A DNA stretch of 62,632 nt from Anaerolineae bacterium (GCA_022843745.1 JALHNB010000042.1:1-62632), one strand, 5' to 3'. Shown: positions 1-8,390, counted from the first letter of the stretch. The notes: generated from the sequence alone by a model not told the origin. Program-made: numbers and translations.

Positions 1-42
1 CAGCGTTTGCACCTGTTGGGGTAAATCCGTTATTGTTATCAT
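1..42 (-). CDS. possible start of a gene running off the left edge
   Basis: An ATG at 42-40 on the minus strand opens 14 codons reading MITITDLPQQVQTL to the window edge, in line with the minus-strand genes beside it. A purine-rich AAGGA lies about 11 bases upstream of the ATG. Too little is visible to assign a family. The adjacent hairpin at 46-92 carries its T-run on the plus strand, which would fit a plus-strand gene ending here instead, so this call is weak. Confidence 0.3.
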   Translation of the reverse strand, partial: MITITDLPQQVQTL

Positions 43-45
43 CGA

Positions 46-99
46 GAAGGGTTTCCTTTCTTTGGTTTTGTATCCACTTCAGGATACCCTTCTTTTCTT
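46..99 (+). terminator. hairpin with T-run, possible terminator
   Basis: GAAGGGTTTCCT (46-57) pairs with AGGATACCCTTC (81-92) with one mismatch and a 23-base loop, followed by TTTTCTT. The orientation suits a plus-strand transcript coming from outside the window. The long loop lowers confidence. Confidence 0.4.
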
Positions 100-110
100 A
101 AGTTGGTGCA

Positions 111-137
111 TATGGGGCGGCTCGCGGGTCGCCCCTT
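111..137. repeat. GTAGGGG-type palindromic element, diverged copy
   Basis: GGGGCG (114-119) and CGCCCC (130-135) flank a GC-rich centre. The arms and the position just beyond a gene end match the dispersed palindrome family seen at 13424, 14835, 17442, 20591, 24248, 30611, 51341 and 52650. Confidence 0.5.
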
Positions 138-154
138 TCCCCATTACGTGAAAA

Positions 155-1075
155 TCAAAATTCCCGATTCTGAGCGAAACTCACCAGCGTTACATTTTCC
201 TGCGCTTCGGCAGTGCAAACATCGCTCGTTTCGACGTAAATCACTTCAGAGATGGGGATGCCCTCCGGCGTGAGAAGCTGCACCGCGAACTCGGCTCTTT
301 GCGCGACATTGCTGATCGGCATTTCGTAGCCGCCGGGGCCGAATATCTGCGCTGCTGCCCCCGTAAAGACCGTCTGGTTGAAATTGTCGCCGATAATTTG
401 CACGCGGTAGCCGTCGAGTGCCTCACCATCCAATCCTGTCACCGATCCGGCGATGCTTGACCAATTGCAACCCTGGTCATTCGCGTTCGGCACATGAATC
501 GGGTCATTCTCAACCAACGTAAACGGAAATGGCGCGGGTGTCCAGGTGGTTAAGGTCGCCAGAACTTCGCGCGGAATCGCCGTGAATGTCGCAGTTGGAG
601 TCAGTGTGGGAATGGGCGTGACCGTCGGCGGCAGCGGTGTCGTCGTCATGTAAATCGGCACAGGCGTAAAGGGCGGGAACGGGTTGATCGCTGAGTATGG
701 ATCACGCGCGATGAGGTAGACATAGACTCCTGCGCCAATCGTCGCCACGAAGAAAAAAAATGCCAGAAAGTTAGGCAGCAAGGTACTGCGTTTACGCGGT
801 GGAGGCGGTGTTGGTCGCGCAGCTTCGGGGTTCAGCGGCGGGAAACGATCATCGTCACCCGCCACAACAGGGCGAACGGGGACAGGTTCGGGCTGCGCCG
901 TCTCCGGCAGCGTATCTGGTTTTACCGGAGGCTTGAACCGAGCATTCGTGTCTTCATCCTCCGGTGATGTTTCATCTTCAGGGAAAAGTGGCTTGCGGGC
1001 GTCGATACGCTTTTTGCGGTCTTTGCGCCCAACGCGCCGTAAACCACTCTCCTGTTCGTCGTTCTGGTCACTCAT
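155..1075 (-). CDS. single-pass membrane protein with Thr/Pro stalk and C-terminal extracellular domain
   Basis: Unrecognised family, 306 residues. Residues 1-98 are charged, then proline-rich and probably cytoplasmic. One membrane segment spans about 102-123, followed by a Thr/Pro stalk (about 140-180) and a C-terminal domain (about 185-306) that holds two cysteines (C203 and C287), a likely disulfide. That domain is clearly paralogous to the C-terminus of the gene upstream (shared GC.W..I.G.V..L.G pattern, GP.G.E..ISN core, and a C-x(n)-F.Q.R ending). The start ATG overlaps the upstream stop as ATGA, so translation is probably coupled. A role at the outer face of the membrane is inferred; no enzymatic motif is visible. 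Confidence 0.8.
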   Translation of the reverse strand: MSDQNDEQESGLRRVGRKDRKKRIDARKPLFPEDETSPEDEDTNARFKPPVKPDTLPETAQPEPVPVRPVVAGDDDRFPPLNPEAARPTPPPPRKRSTLLPNFLAFFFFVATIGAGVYVYLIARDPYSAINPFPPFTPVPIYMTTTPLPPTVTPIPTLTPTATFTAIPREVLATLTTWTPAPFPFTLVENDPIHVPNANDQGCNWSSIAGSVTGLDGEALDGYRVQIIGDNFNQTVFTGAAAQIFGPGGYEMPISNVAQRAEFAVQLLTPEGIPISEVIYVETSDVCTAEAQENVTLVSFAQNREF

Positions 1076-1842
1076 AGAGGTCGTGTTTGAATGAAGTTCA
1101 CTAACGCGAGATTACGCGCACAATCCGATGGGAACAATACCTGGACACGCGGGGAAACAACCGTACCCTGCGCGGTTTGCAGCTCGACATAGTAGGTATT
1201 AGCGTTGATGGTATTCGAAACTTGCTGCTCCCAACCTGCCGGGCCGTAGAGCGTATTCGCGCCACTCTGGATAAAGCGGTCAACATCGCCGCCAAAGACA
1301 TGAATCTGCAACCCTTGCAGCGGATTACCACTCAGGTCAAACACCTGTCCGCCAATGCCCTGCCATGCGCATCCCGCTGTATTCGCGAAATTCTGCGTGA
1401 AAATCACCTGCTGTTCGCGGAGGTCAAACGGGAAAGGCGATGGCGATGCGGTAAATGTCGCTGTCGGCCCACTGGGTGTTTCGCTAGGTGTGGATGTAAA
1501 AGTTTCCGGCGGAGTCGGTGTCGTGCTTGGTGTCTCGGATGGTCCTGGAGTATCGGTAATCGTCGATGTCGCCGAGGGAATCGGGGTCTCCGTTGGGGCA
1601 ATGGTGGGTGTCAGCGTGATCGTCGGTGTCAGGGTGTCCGTCGGCGTGCTGGTCGGCACAGGTGTATTGGTCGGCGGCAACGTCGGCGGAATCATCGCTG
1701 TCGGCAAAGCCGAAACAACATCCGAGCTGGTCGCTGCGGGCGGAGCAGTCAGTTGAGAAACCACATAAATGATCCATACAACTGACAGCACCAGAAATAG
1801 GATGCTAATGATATTAAAAATGCGTGTCGAGCCTTGCCCCAT
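1072..1842 (-). CDS. single-pass membrane protein with long Thr/Pro/Ser stalk, paralogue of its neighbour
   Basis: 256 residues from the ATG at 1842, chosen because GGAG lies 6 bases upstream; a longer in-frame extension to 1920 has no such signal and would overlap the foldase gene. A short basic N-terminus precedes one membrane helix (about 11-31). A very Thr/Pro-rich stalk of about 90 residues follows, with repeats of the kind TPTNTPVPTSTPTDTLTPT. The C-terminal domain is homologous to that of the downstream gene, again with two cysteines. The stalk resembles wall-spanning or glycosylated linkers. It sits between the PpiC-type foldase gene (29-base gap) and its paralogue (ATGA overlap), implying one transcript. 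Function unknown. Confidence 0.8.
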   Translation of the reverse strand: MGQGSTRIFNIISILFLVLSVVWIIYVVSQLTAPPAATSSDVVSALPTAMIPPTLPPTNTPVPTSTPTDTLTPTITLTPTIAPTETPIPSATSTITDTPGPSETPSTTPTPPETFTSTPSETPSGPTATFTASPSPFPFDLREQQVIFTQNFANTAGCAWQGIGGQVFDLSGNPLQGLQIHVFGGDVDRFIQSGANTLYGPAGWEQQVSNTINANTYYVELQTAQGTVVSPRVQVLFPSDCARNLALVNFIQTRPL

Positions 1843-1871
1843 AGAATACTCCGTTTCTGGTGAGAAAATTT

Positions 1872-2798
1872 TTAAAGGTATCGCTCGATAATCGCGTTGT
1901 AGGCCAGCCCTTGCAGCCATTTTTCAAACGTGATCTGCGCCAGCATAGGGCGTTTTTCCGCCGCGACAGGCATTTCGGCGCGTTCTAATGTCTGTATCAC
2001 ATGATACCCCAAACGGGTCGCTACCGGCCCAGCAATTTGCATGGGTTCGAGCGTAAAAGCGACCTGCGATAACGCGGGTTCGAGCAGTTCCCCATCCGCA
2101 AACCACCCCAGATCGCCACCCTGGTCGCGCGTTGTCACATCTTTGGATAATGTGGCCGCCAGCGTGACAAAATCCTCGCCATTTTGCAGACGTGTCAAAA
2201 TCTCTTTCGCCTGAGCCTCAGTATCCACCAGGATATGCCGCGCGTGAACCTGCAATACCTGCTCCGGCATATTCTGCGTGACCTGATCGCGCAGCATACC
2301 TGTTAGCAACGATGGGCGCAAACTGGCGCGAAATTCAGCTTCGGTATATTGGTTTTCAGCCAACCACTGCTGCCAGATTTCATCGCTGCCTGCCTGCGAT
2401 TTCAATGCCTGAAATTCGGCTTCCACCTGCTCATCGGTCACGACGATCTGAGATTTGGCTGCTTCCTGAATAATAAGTTCCTGCTCAATCAGCGTATCGA
2501 GGACAGATGCCTGGAGTGCCGCTGGGTCTGACGCAAAAAGTTCCTGCTGACTGCGTGCCAATGCCTGGTCAAGTTCAGCCTGGGAAATTTCGATCCCGTT
2601 GATACGGGCGACAATCGGAACGCCTTGCGCGTTAACCGGAATCGTAGCGACGGGCGGTGGATTCGATTGGGCTACTGACGATTCGACATTGAGTGTTTCA
2701 GCGGTTGGCGTGGAAGCAGTGTTTCCGCCAACTGAACAGGATGCAGCCAAAAGCATAAATAAAACGATGATCGGGCGAACCCGTTTAAATTCTAACAA
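1872..2798 (-). CDS. PpiC/SurA-type peptidyl-prolyl isomerase lipoprotein
   Basis: About 308 residues. The start is taken as the TTG at 2798, because AAGGAG lies 5 bases upstream and the product then begins MLEFKRVRP, a hydrophobic stretch and a lipobox LAASC with the lipidated cysteine at residue 21. A longer ATG reading from 2870 would bury the signal peptide. An N-terminal SurA-like helical region (about 65-180) is followed by a parvulin domain (about 182-275) with the typical HARHILV, GGDLGWF and GYHVI motifs. Such proteins catalyse prolyl cis-trans isomerisation and assist folding of exported proteins. It heads the operon with the two Thr/Pro-stalk proteins, which are plausible clients. 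Its divergent promoter region contains four dyad repeats. Confidence 0.88.
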   Translation of the reverse strand: MLEFKRVRPIIVLFMLLAASCSVGGNTASTPTAETLNVESSVAQSNPPPVATIPVNAQGVPIVARINGIEISQAELDQALARSQQELFASDPAALQASVLDTLIEQELIIQEAAKSQIVVTDEQVEAEFQALKSQAGSDEIWQQWLAENQYTEAEFRASLRPSLLTGMLRDQVTQNMPEQVLQVHARHILVDTEAQAKEILTRLQNGEDFVTLAATLSKDVTTRDQGGDLGWFADGELLEPALSQVAFTLEPMQIAGPVATRLGYHVIQTLERAEMPVAAEKRPMLAQITFEKWLQGLAYNAIIERYL

Positions 2799-2849
2799 GA
2801 CATCTCCTTGAAAGCGCGCATAGCGCGTATGAAGCACATTTATTATGCT

Positions 2850-2985
2850 CTTGCCGATGAATTGAGGCAAGTCGGTTTATGCTCTTGCCGATGAATTGAG
2901 ACAAGTCAGTTTATACGCCTGCTGACCAAATGAGGCAAATCAATGGGTACACTTGTCAACGAATTAAGGCAAATCCGTTTTGTAA
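2850..2985. promoter_or_regulatory. four 34-bp-period dyad repeats, candidate operator array
   Basis: Four units begin at 2850, 2884, 2918 and 2952, exactly 34 bp apart. The first is CTTGCC-N10-GGCAAG, a perfect 6-bp dyad. The second is CTTGCC-N10-GACAAG, the third CCTGCT-N10-GGCAAA and the fourth CTTGTC-N10-GGCAAA, so copies decay toward the right. The N10 centre (GATGAATTGA in units 1 and 2) and the downstream spacer (TCGGTTTATG-like) are also partly conserved. The array lies between the divergent foldase and esterase-fold genes. Binding by a dimeric regulator is inferred. Confidence 0.6.
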
Positions 2986-3059
2986 TGGCTAGAATCTTTG
3001 TCAAAATGTTAGAATAGGAAGTGTTTTGATCGCGCCTTTGCATTCACAGGAGCAGTGCC

Positions 3060-4250
3060 ATGCCTGATTGGAATTCATTTAATGCCTTTCTGACAGAGGC
3101 TATGCAAGTCAAACCCGACGAACGACAAGGATTAGTCGATTCGTTATTAAGCCAGCGCCCTGCGTGGCCCTGGATCGAAAACACAAAGGCCACGTTCGTC
3201 TTTTCCAGGGCGGGTACGGAAAATATCGCGCTCAATCTGGATACAATTAAGTCGGATCCACCTTTTGCCCCCATGACGCACATGGAAGGCACGACACTCT
3301 GGTATCTCACACGCGAATTTGAACAGGACGACCTGCTCGATTATCTCCTCGCGGTTAACGACCCCATGACCCCTCTCGCACAGGAAAAAGATATTGTAGG
3401 GCGCGTTAGTCGTCATTGGCAGGTAGACCCCCTGAATCCAACCAAAATCGATTCCGGGCAAGTCCACGTTTCGGTGCTGCAAATGCCGGAAGCCCGCCCC
3501 TTCCCCGACTGGTCAGCCATGAAGGGCGTAACGCGCGGACAAGTGACCGAGCATGAAATCGGCAGTCGCCAGCTCAGTTTCACAGGTCGCAAATTGTGGG
3601 TTTATACCCCACCCGGCTATACCCAGGCCACAGGTAAGGATTATCCGCTGTTAATTTTGCAAGATGGTCAATGGTGTACTGGGCCGCTGCAAGTTCCCTA
3701 TATCGCCGATGCGCTCATCAAACATGGTCGCATGGAACCCATTGTCATCACCATGATCCAGAGTGGCAACCAGGATGAACGAGCACGAGAATTTATCAGC
3801 AATGATCGCTATTATCTGTTTATGCTGATGGAACTGCTGCCCTACGTCCAGACTCATTATCGCATTGACCCGATTCGCATGGGCGTTGGTGGGGTCGCGG
3901 TTGGCGCGGTAGCAGCGGCACATGCGGCGCTGATGAACCCGACGGCTTTCTCGCATCTGATGATGATTTCACCACCGCTGGGCAGAGGGCCGAACCAAGA
4001 CCAGCTTCAACGCTATGCGAATCGCTTTGAGAAAATCGAAACGCTGCCCAAACGCATTTTCCAGTCTGTCGGGCGTTACGAAGCATCGTCGCGTTTTCTC
4101 AAACCCGCGCGTGAACTACGCGATATTCTGGAAACGCGCCGTGAAGTCGATTATCGCTATGTCGAGCTTGGCAGCGGACATGGACTGGTCGGTTTCAAAG
4201 GTGCGCTGCCGGAGGCGTTAGCGTGGGTGTTTCCGGGTGAATCAGCTTAA
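3060..4250 (+). CDS. esterase-D/enterochelin-esterase-fold protein lacking the nucleophile serine
   Basis: 396 residues, with AGGAG seven bases before the ATG. The N-terminal 150 residues resemble the domain preceding Fes-type esterases. From about residue 170 the alpha/beta-hydrolase core is recognisable (KLWVYTPPGY, YPLLILQDGQ, then the YYLFMLMELLPYVQTHYRID region). In the family the nucleophile elbow reads G-x-S-x-G. Here it reads GGVAVG, with alanine GCG at 3897-3899 (residue 280) where serine is expected. The C-terminal histidine region (GSGHGLVGFKGALPEAL) is kept. I infer a non-catalytic or binding role. The gene is convergent with the EEP operon, overlapping it by 9 bases, and faces the dyad array. 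Confidence 0.8.
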   Translation: MPDWNSFNAFLTEAMQVKPDERQGLVDSLLSQRPAWPWIENTKATFVFSRAGTENIALNLDTIKSDPPFAPMTHMEGTTLWYLTREFEQDDLLDYLLAVNDPMTPLAQEKDIVGRVSRHWQVDPLNPTKIDSGQVHVSVLQMPEARPFPDWSAMKGVTRGQVTEHEIGSRQLSFTGRKLWVYTPPGYTQATGKDYPLLILQDGQWCTGPLQVPYIADALIKHGRMEPIVITMIQSGNQDERAREFISNDRYYLFMLMELLPYVQTHYRIDPIRMGVGGVAVGAVAAAHAALMNPTAFSHLMMISPPLGRGPNQDQLQRYANRFEKIETLPKRIFQSVGRYEASSRFLKPARELRDILETRREVDYRYVELGSGHGLVGFKGALPEALAWVFPGESA

Positions 4251-5273
4251 AATTGCCAGCACCACATACACCGGGCGGTGATCTGAGCCGCCGGACAACG
4301 ACCAAACACGGGCTTCGACAGCCTGAAACGAGTCATTGTGGAATACGTAATCAATGCGGTGATACATCGGGATGAATGACGGCCCTTTGCGCGGGTTATC
4401 GTGCCACCAATCGGGGTTGGTAAAGCCCAATCCCCATCCGATTTCGCGAAAAGAATCGGTGAACTGCGCGGTGATACGGGCGTAATTTTCGTCCAGGTCA
4501 GTCGTGTTGAAATCGCCGAGCAAGACGACAGCGCCGTCGTCCTCTCCCGCCATACTCAGTAAGTCAGCGATTTGCTTCTTGCGCGGCTGGACATCATATG
4601 GCGCGTTGAAAATCGGATATTGCGGTGGCGCGTGCATGTTATAAAGAGTGAGCAGCGTTCCGTCGAGATCAATCTCCGCCCGTTGTAGACGAATCGGAAT
4701 CGGATATTCGACAGGCCACGCATAATCTTCCGTAATGGGATAGCGGCTGAGGATACCGCGCCCGTGATACGGATTATCCGCTTCCGGGTGCAGCGCACGA
4801 TAAGGATAGGACTCGGCAAATTCGGCCTCAAAACGTTCCGCCGCTGCCTGGCTCATCTCTTGCAGCGCCACAATATCCGCCTGCGCATCGCGAATATTTT
4901 GCACCATCGGGTCGAGCAGCGCTTCTTCGGCTTGCAGGTTGTAAGTGAGAAACGAAATTTCCGGTGCATTTTCCGGCACAGACACCGAACGTGGGATAAA
5001 CATGATCCCGTAGACGCTGATAAAAGTCAGACACGCCGGGAGCATCAGCAAGGATAATCGCACACGCCGCGCCAGCAGGCACACGGGCAGCAAAATCAAC
5101 GCGGGCATGATGAGCAGATGCAGCGCGTTATTCAGCCGCGAGACGACCTGCCACTGTTCGCCAATGGTCAGCCGCAAGACAAGCGCCAGCGTGACAAAAA
5201 TGCCGTAAACCCCTACCGCACCCCAAATGATGCGCGATAATCGACGCTTTTGGGGTGATTTTTCGTCATACAT
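4242..5273 (-). CDS. membrane-anchored endonuclease/exonuclease/phosphatase family protein (copy 1)
   Basis: 343 residues. The N-terminal third has three or so hydrophobic segments (about 12-35, 48-65, 70-95). The C-terminal EEP (DNase I-like) domain begins near residue 105 with the metal and active-site motifs LTYNL, ALQEMS, GDFN and SDHRP in order. Members cleave phosphodiester or phosphomonoester bonds in nucleic acids, phospholipids or inositides; the substrate here is unknown. An external catalytic domain is likely from the topology. It is the last gene of a four-gene coupled operon: its ATG overlaps the stop of copy 2 as TAATG. Its sequence is more diverged than copies 2 and 3. Confidence 0.85.
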   Translation of the reverse strand: MYDEKSPQKRRLSRIIWGAVGVYGIFVTLALVLRLTIGEQWQVVSRLNNALHLLIMPALILLPVCLLARRVRLSLLMLPACLTFISVYGIMFIPRSVSVPENAPEISFLTYNLQAEEALLDPMVQNIRDAQADIVALQEMSQAAAERFEAEFAESYPYRALHPEADNPYHGRGILSRYPITEDYAWPVEYPIPIRLQRAEIDLDGTLLTLYNMHAPPQYPIFNAPYDVQPRKKQIADLLSMAGEDDGAVVLLGDFNTTDLDENYARITAQFTDSFREIGWGLGFTNPDWWHDNPRKGPSFIPMYHRIDYVFHNDSFQAVEARVWSLSGGSDHRPVYVVLAILS

Positions 5274-6259
5274 TACTCATCTCTCGCCAGTGCTAATGTC
5301 GCCCGCAGCGGACGATGATCCGAACCGCCTGATGAAGGCCATACATCGGTGTCAACTGTATGAAAACCCGCATTGTGAAAAATGTAGTCAATGCGCGATA
5401 GCGGCGGTATGAAGCTCAAGGTAGGATTGACCATCCGGTAATCAGGAAACGTAAAACCCATCCCCCAACCAATCTCGCGCTGTACATCGGCATAATTGGC
5501 AAGAATGCGTTGATAATCCGCGCTCTGGTCGGTCATATTCAGATCGCCAGCAATAATGACCGGAGTCGTCTCACTTTCGGCGCGTTCCAAAATATCCATA
5601 ATTTCTTGGTGGCGATATTGAAAACCATTGGGCACAAATGGAAATGCCGCATGAGCGTTATACAGAGTGATGTCGTATTCGCCAATCAGGAGCGAGACTC
5701 GCTGCTGTCCAAAATGGATGCGCCAGTATTCGTCAGATGTAATAGGATAGCGGCTGAGAACGCCTTGCCCTGGAATCGGCTCACCGGGCTGCGGGTGCAG
5801 CGCTTGATAAGGGTAGCTTTCCGCGAACGTCTCGGCAAAGATCGCCGATGCCTGCTCACTCAATTCCTGTAAAGCGACGACATCGGCATCTGAATCACGA
5901 ATTATGGCAATCGAAGAATCCAGGTTTTCGGTCTGCGATTTCAGATTGTAGGTAAGGACGTGAATTTTTGGTGCATCCGGCGCGGCGCTGCTGGAACGCA
6001 AAGTAAATAAAACGCCGTATGATAGCAAAAAGGCGACCACTGGCGGGACCAAAACCACGATCAGCCGGAAACGCCGTGCCAGCAAGGACAGCGGGATCAG
6101 GACAAAAGCAGGCACGAACAACATATGGGCGACGCTGTTGAAAGTTTCGATCACTGTCCCGCTAATCACCAGCCGCAAAATCAACCCCAGCGTAACGAAA
6201 ATGCTATAAATGTCGATCAATGTCCACACGACACTCGATAAGCGCTTTTTACTCATCAC
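5273..6259 (-). CDS. membrane-anchored endonuclease/exonuclease/phosphatase family protein (copy 2)
   Basis: 328 residues. It has the same plan as its neighbours: N-terminal membrane segments and then an EEP domain with LTYNLKSQ, ALQELSE, AGDLNMTD (DLN in place of DFN) and SDHRP. Long stretches are nearly identical to copy 3, for example the region around NLDSSIAIIRDSDADVVALQ, so this pair is a recent duplication. The start overlaps the stop of copy 3 as ATGA and the stop overlaps the start of copy 1. Confidence 0.85.
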   Translation of the reverse strand: MMSKKRLSSVVWTLIDIYSIFVTLGLILRLVISGTVIETFNSVAHMLFVPAFVLIPLSLLARRFRLIVVLVPPVVAFLLSYGVLFTLRSSSAAPDAPKIHVLTYNLKSQTENLDSSIAIIRDSDADVVALQELSEQASAIFAETFAESYPYQALHPQPGEPIPGQGVLSRYPITSDEYWRIHFGQQRVSLLIGEYDITLYNAHAAFPFVPNGFQYRHQEIMDILERAESETTPVIIAGDLNMTDQSADYQRILANYADVQREIGWGMGFTFPDYRMVNPTLSFIPPLSRIDYIFHNAGFHTVDTDVWPSSGGSDHRPLRATLALARDE

Positions 6260-7287
6260 TCAGCCCTTGCAAGCGCTAAGGTCGCACGCAGCGGGCGATG
6301 ATCTGACCCGCCGGATGACGACCATACAATCGCGTCAACCGCTTGAAAACCCTCATTGTGAAACACATAGTCGATACGTGCCAGAGGCCGGATGAAGCCA
6401 AGCGTCGATACGCCGCCGGGGATCGCGCTCTGGGTGCTGAAATCGGGAAAAGTAAAGCCCATTCCCCAGCCGACTTCGCGATAGGTATCGGCGTAAGATG
6501 TAGTGATTCGCCCATAATCCGCGCTTTGATCGGTCATATTAAAATCGCCAACGATCATCAGGGGGCCGCTGTCATTCGCCGCGCGGTTTAACAACTCGGT
6601 GATTTCTTCCGCACGTCGGGGGATGCCGTTCGGGGTCAGCGGGTGAATCGGATGCAGGTTGTAAAGTGTCACGAGCTGCTCATTGATTTCAATCGCAACT
6701 TTTTGATGTCCGAGATATATGCGCCAGTATTCGTCGGATATGATCGGGTAGCGGCTGAGGATGCCCTGCCCTGGAACCGGCTCACCGGGTTGTGGATGAA
6801 GCGCCTGATTCGGATATTCGTCTACAAAAGTTTCTGCCAGAATCGCCGCTGCTTCCTCGCTCAATTCCTGCAAGGCGACGACATCGGCATCCGAATCACG
6901 AATGATGGCAATCGAAGAATCCAGATTTTCGGTCTGTGATTTCAGATTGTAGGTGAGGATGTGAATTTTTGGCGCATCGGGGTCGGCATTAGTGGAACGC
7001 TGTGTAAAAAAGATGCTGTACGACAGCAAAAATGCCACCACAGGGGGGATCAACACCACGATCAACCGGAAACGCCGTATCAACAGACACAACGGGATCA
7101 GCACAAAAGCCGGGATGAACAACAGATGTGCGAAACTATTGAAAATTTCGACAATTATCCACTGTTCGCCAACGAGCCGCAGCACTAGAAATCCGGTTAC
7201 ACTCAGGCCATATGCGCCGATCATCGCAATAAACACATTGATGAGCGCACGAAAAATGGGATGCATTGTACGCTTGATAGCCGTCAT
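6256..7287 (-). CDS. membrane-anchored endonuclease/exonuclease/phosphatase family protein (copy 3)
   Basis: 343 residues. N-terminal hydrophobic segments (about 15-35, 45-62, 66-88) precede the EEP domain with LTYNLKSQ, ALQELSE, VGDFNMTD and SDHRP. It is the first EEP copy transcribed, directly coupled (ATGA) to the DUF1028 gene upstream. Compared with copy 2 it has a small insertion (GGVSTLGF region) before the DYVFHN motif. Catalytic residues are intact. Confidence 0.85.
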   Translation of the reverse strand: MTAIKRTMHPIFRALINVFIAMIGAYGLSVTGFLVLRLVGEQWIIVEIFNSFAHLLFIPAFVLIPLCLLIRRFRLIVVLIPPVVAFLLSYSIFFTQRSTNADPDAPKIHILTYNLKSQTENLDSSIAIIRDSDADVVALQELSEEAAAILAETFVDEYPNQALHPQPGEPVPGQGILSRYPIISDEYWRIYLGHQKVAIEINEQLVTLYNLHPIHPLTPNGIPRRAEEITELLNRAANDSGPLMIVGDFNMTDQSADYGRITTSYADTYREVGWGMGFTFPDFSTQSAIPGGVSTLGFIRPLARIDYVFHNEGFQAVDAIVWSSSGGSDHRPLRATLALARAE

Positions 7288-8222
7288 GCGTTGAGCGCCG
7301 CTATCAATTCGGCATCAGCACCTTCTCGCTCAAGAATCCCGCATATCGCCAAACGCTGCACCAGATCAATCCAATGTTCGCGGCGTGGATCGTTCGCCAA
7401 TACCGGACGCAAAATTTCGGCGGCTGTTTCGATATCAGAGTGTTCATCCGCCAGTTTGACAGCCTGCCAGAATGCTACTTCTTCCAGCTCCGGTGCTTCT
7501 GCCCGCGCCTGCGCCCACAATGCTAATGCTTCCGCACGATTCCCGGCGGTCAATAATTCATAACCACGCTCGTCAACTCTCTGGGCATGGCGCATCCGTA
7601 CCAATCGCGCCAATTCGACAACAGGTTCGGCGTGTTCGTCCACGCGCAGGTCATAAAGCGATTTCCATTCGGCATCATTGCTATCGCCGGAAACGACTTT
7701 CAAAGCCGCCGACTGCATCCCGCGAATATCGCCGTCCTCGGCCTGCGCAGCCTCTAATGCTGCGACCATGCGCTGCGCCAGATCGCCCTTCGCGTTTTCA
7801 TAGGCTTGCATCATCGCGGGAATTACCGTCGTTCGCGTCATCATGTTGGCCTGGACGCTGTAGCCTTCGCCAACATGATGCTGTGCGTCAGCGATGCACC
7901 CGCTGCCCGTGTGTGCAGCCGCACGACCTTGCGAATCCACTACTGCCAGTTGACGACGATGGGCATTCTCATCCGATGCCACCAACCCGGCGACCACATG
8001 CGCGGCGGGAACACCCTGGCGAAGCATCGCCAATCCCATCGGCCCAAAGCTGACGTTAACCAGTGATTGGGTTGCAATTGCGCCAATCCCGGGCAGCAAA
8101 AACGGAACCATACGCCCGACAGTCATCTGATGCGTTTCAACCGCAACGCCTAACTCCCCGGTTTCCGGGTCACGCGCGACGATGCTGTAGGTGCTGAATA
8201 ATTCGCTGTAATGAAATTTCAT
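7284..8222 (-). CDS. DUF1028 family protein with TPR-like C-terminus
   Basis: 312 residues, with GAGGAAA before the ATG. The N-terminal 200 residues carry the DUF1028 signature: FSTYSIVARDPETGELGVAV, then GIGAIATQS, LRQGVPA and GSGCIADAQHHVGEGYSVQANM. The family is related to the Ntn-hydrolase fold and its biochemical activity is not established. The last hundred residues (AGNRAEALALWAQARAEAPE and following) look like a TPR pair. It is the promoter-proximal gene of the operon with the three EEP proteins. The promoter must lie in the 168-bp divergent gap shared with the cold-shock gene. Confidence 0.85.
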   Translation of the reverse strand: MKFHYSELFSTYSIVARDPETGELGVAVETHQMTVGRMVPFLLPGIGAIATQSLVNVSFGPMGLAMLRQGVPAAHVVAGLVASDENAHRRQLAVVDSQGRAAAHTGSGCIADAQHHVGEGYSVQANMMTRTTVIPAMMQAYENAKGDLAQRMVAALEAAQAEDGDIRGMQSAALKVVSGDSNDAEWKSLYDLRVDEHAEPVVELARLVRMRHAQRVDERGYELLTAGNRAEALALWAQARAEAPELEEVAFWQAVKLADEHSDIETAAEILRPVLANDPRREHWIDLVQRLAICGILEREGADAELIAALNA

Positions 8223-8310
8223 CGTTGGTTTCCTCTTTATGCTGTGCTGGTGTACTGCTGTGCTGTTATATCGCTATACTGCATAAATTATAGGGTAGTT
8301 GTCGTAAATG

Positions 8311-8339
8311 TTGTAGAGATTTCATTTATTTGCTAAAAT
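8311..8339 (+). promoter_or_regulatory. sigma70-type promoter of the cold-shock gene
   Basis: TTGTAG (8311-8316), a 17-base spacer and TAAAAT (8334-8339). The predicted start near 8346 gives a 5' leader of about 45 bases in which TACGAGCAG occurs twice and CTGC/GCAG can pair, so a temperature-sensitive leader is possible. Confidence 0.6.
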
Positions 8340-8390
8340 AATTCTGCCAATACGAGCAGCTTGTACGAGCAGAAAGAAAAGTAATACGGT

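Noticed and set aside
1355-1756. Val/Gly-rich plus-strand frame
   Set aside because: Its composition mirrors the Thr/Pro-rich stalk on the minus strand and shows no domain.
2850-2985. CRISPR-like array
   Set aside because: Spacers would be only about 12 bases and partly conserved, and units contain a dyad, so an operator or tandem duplication is better.
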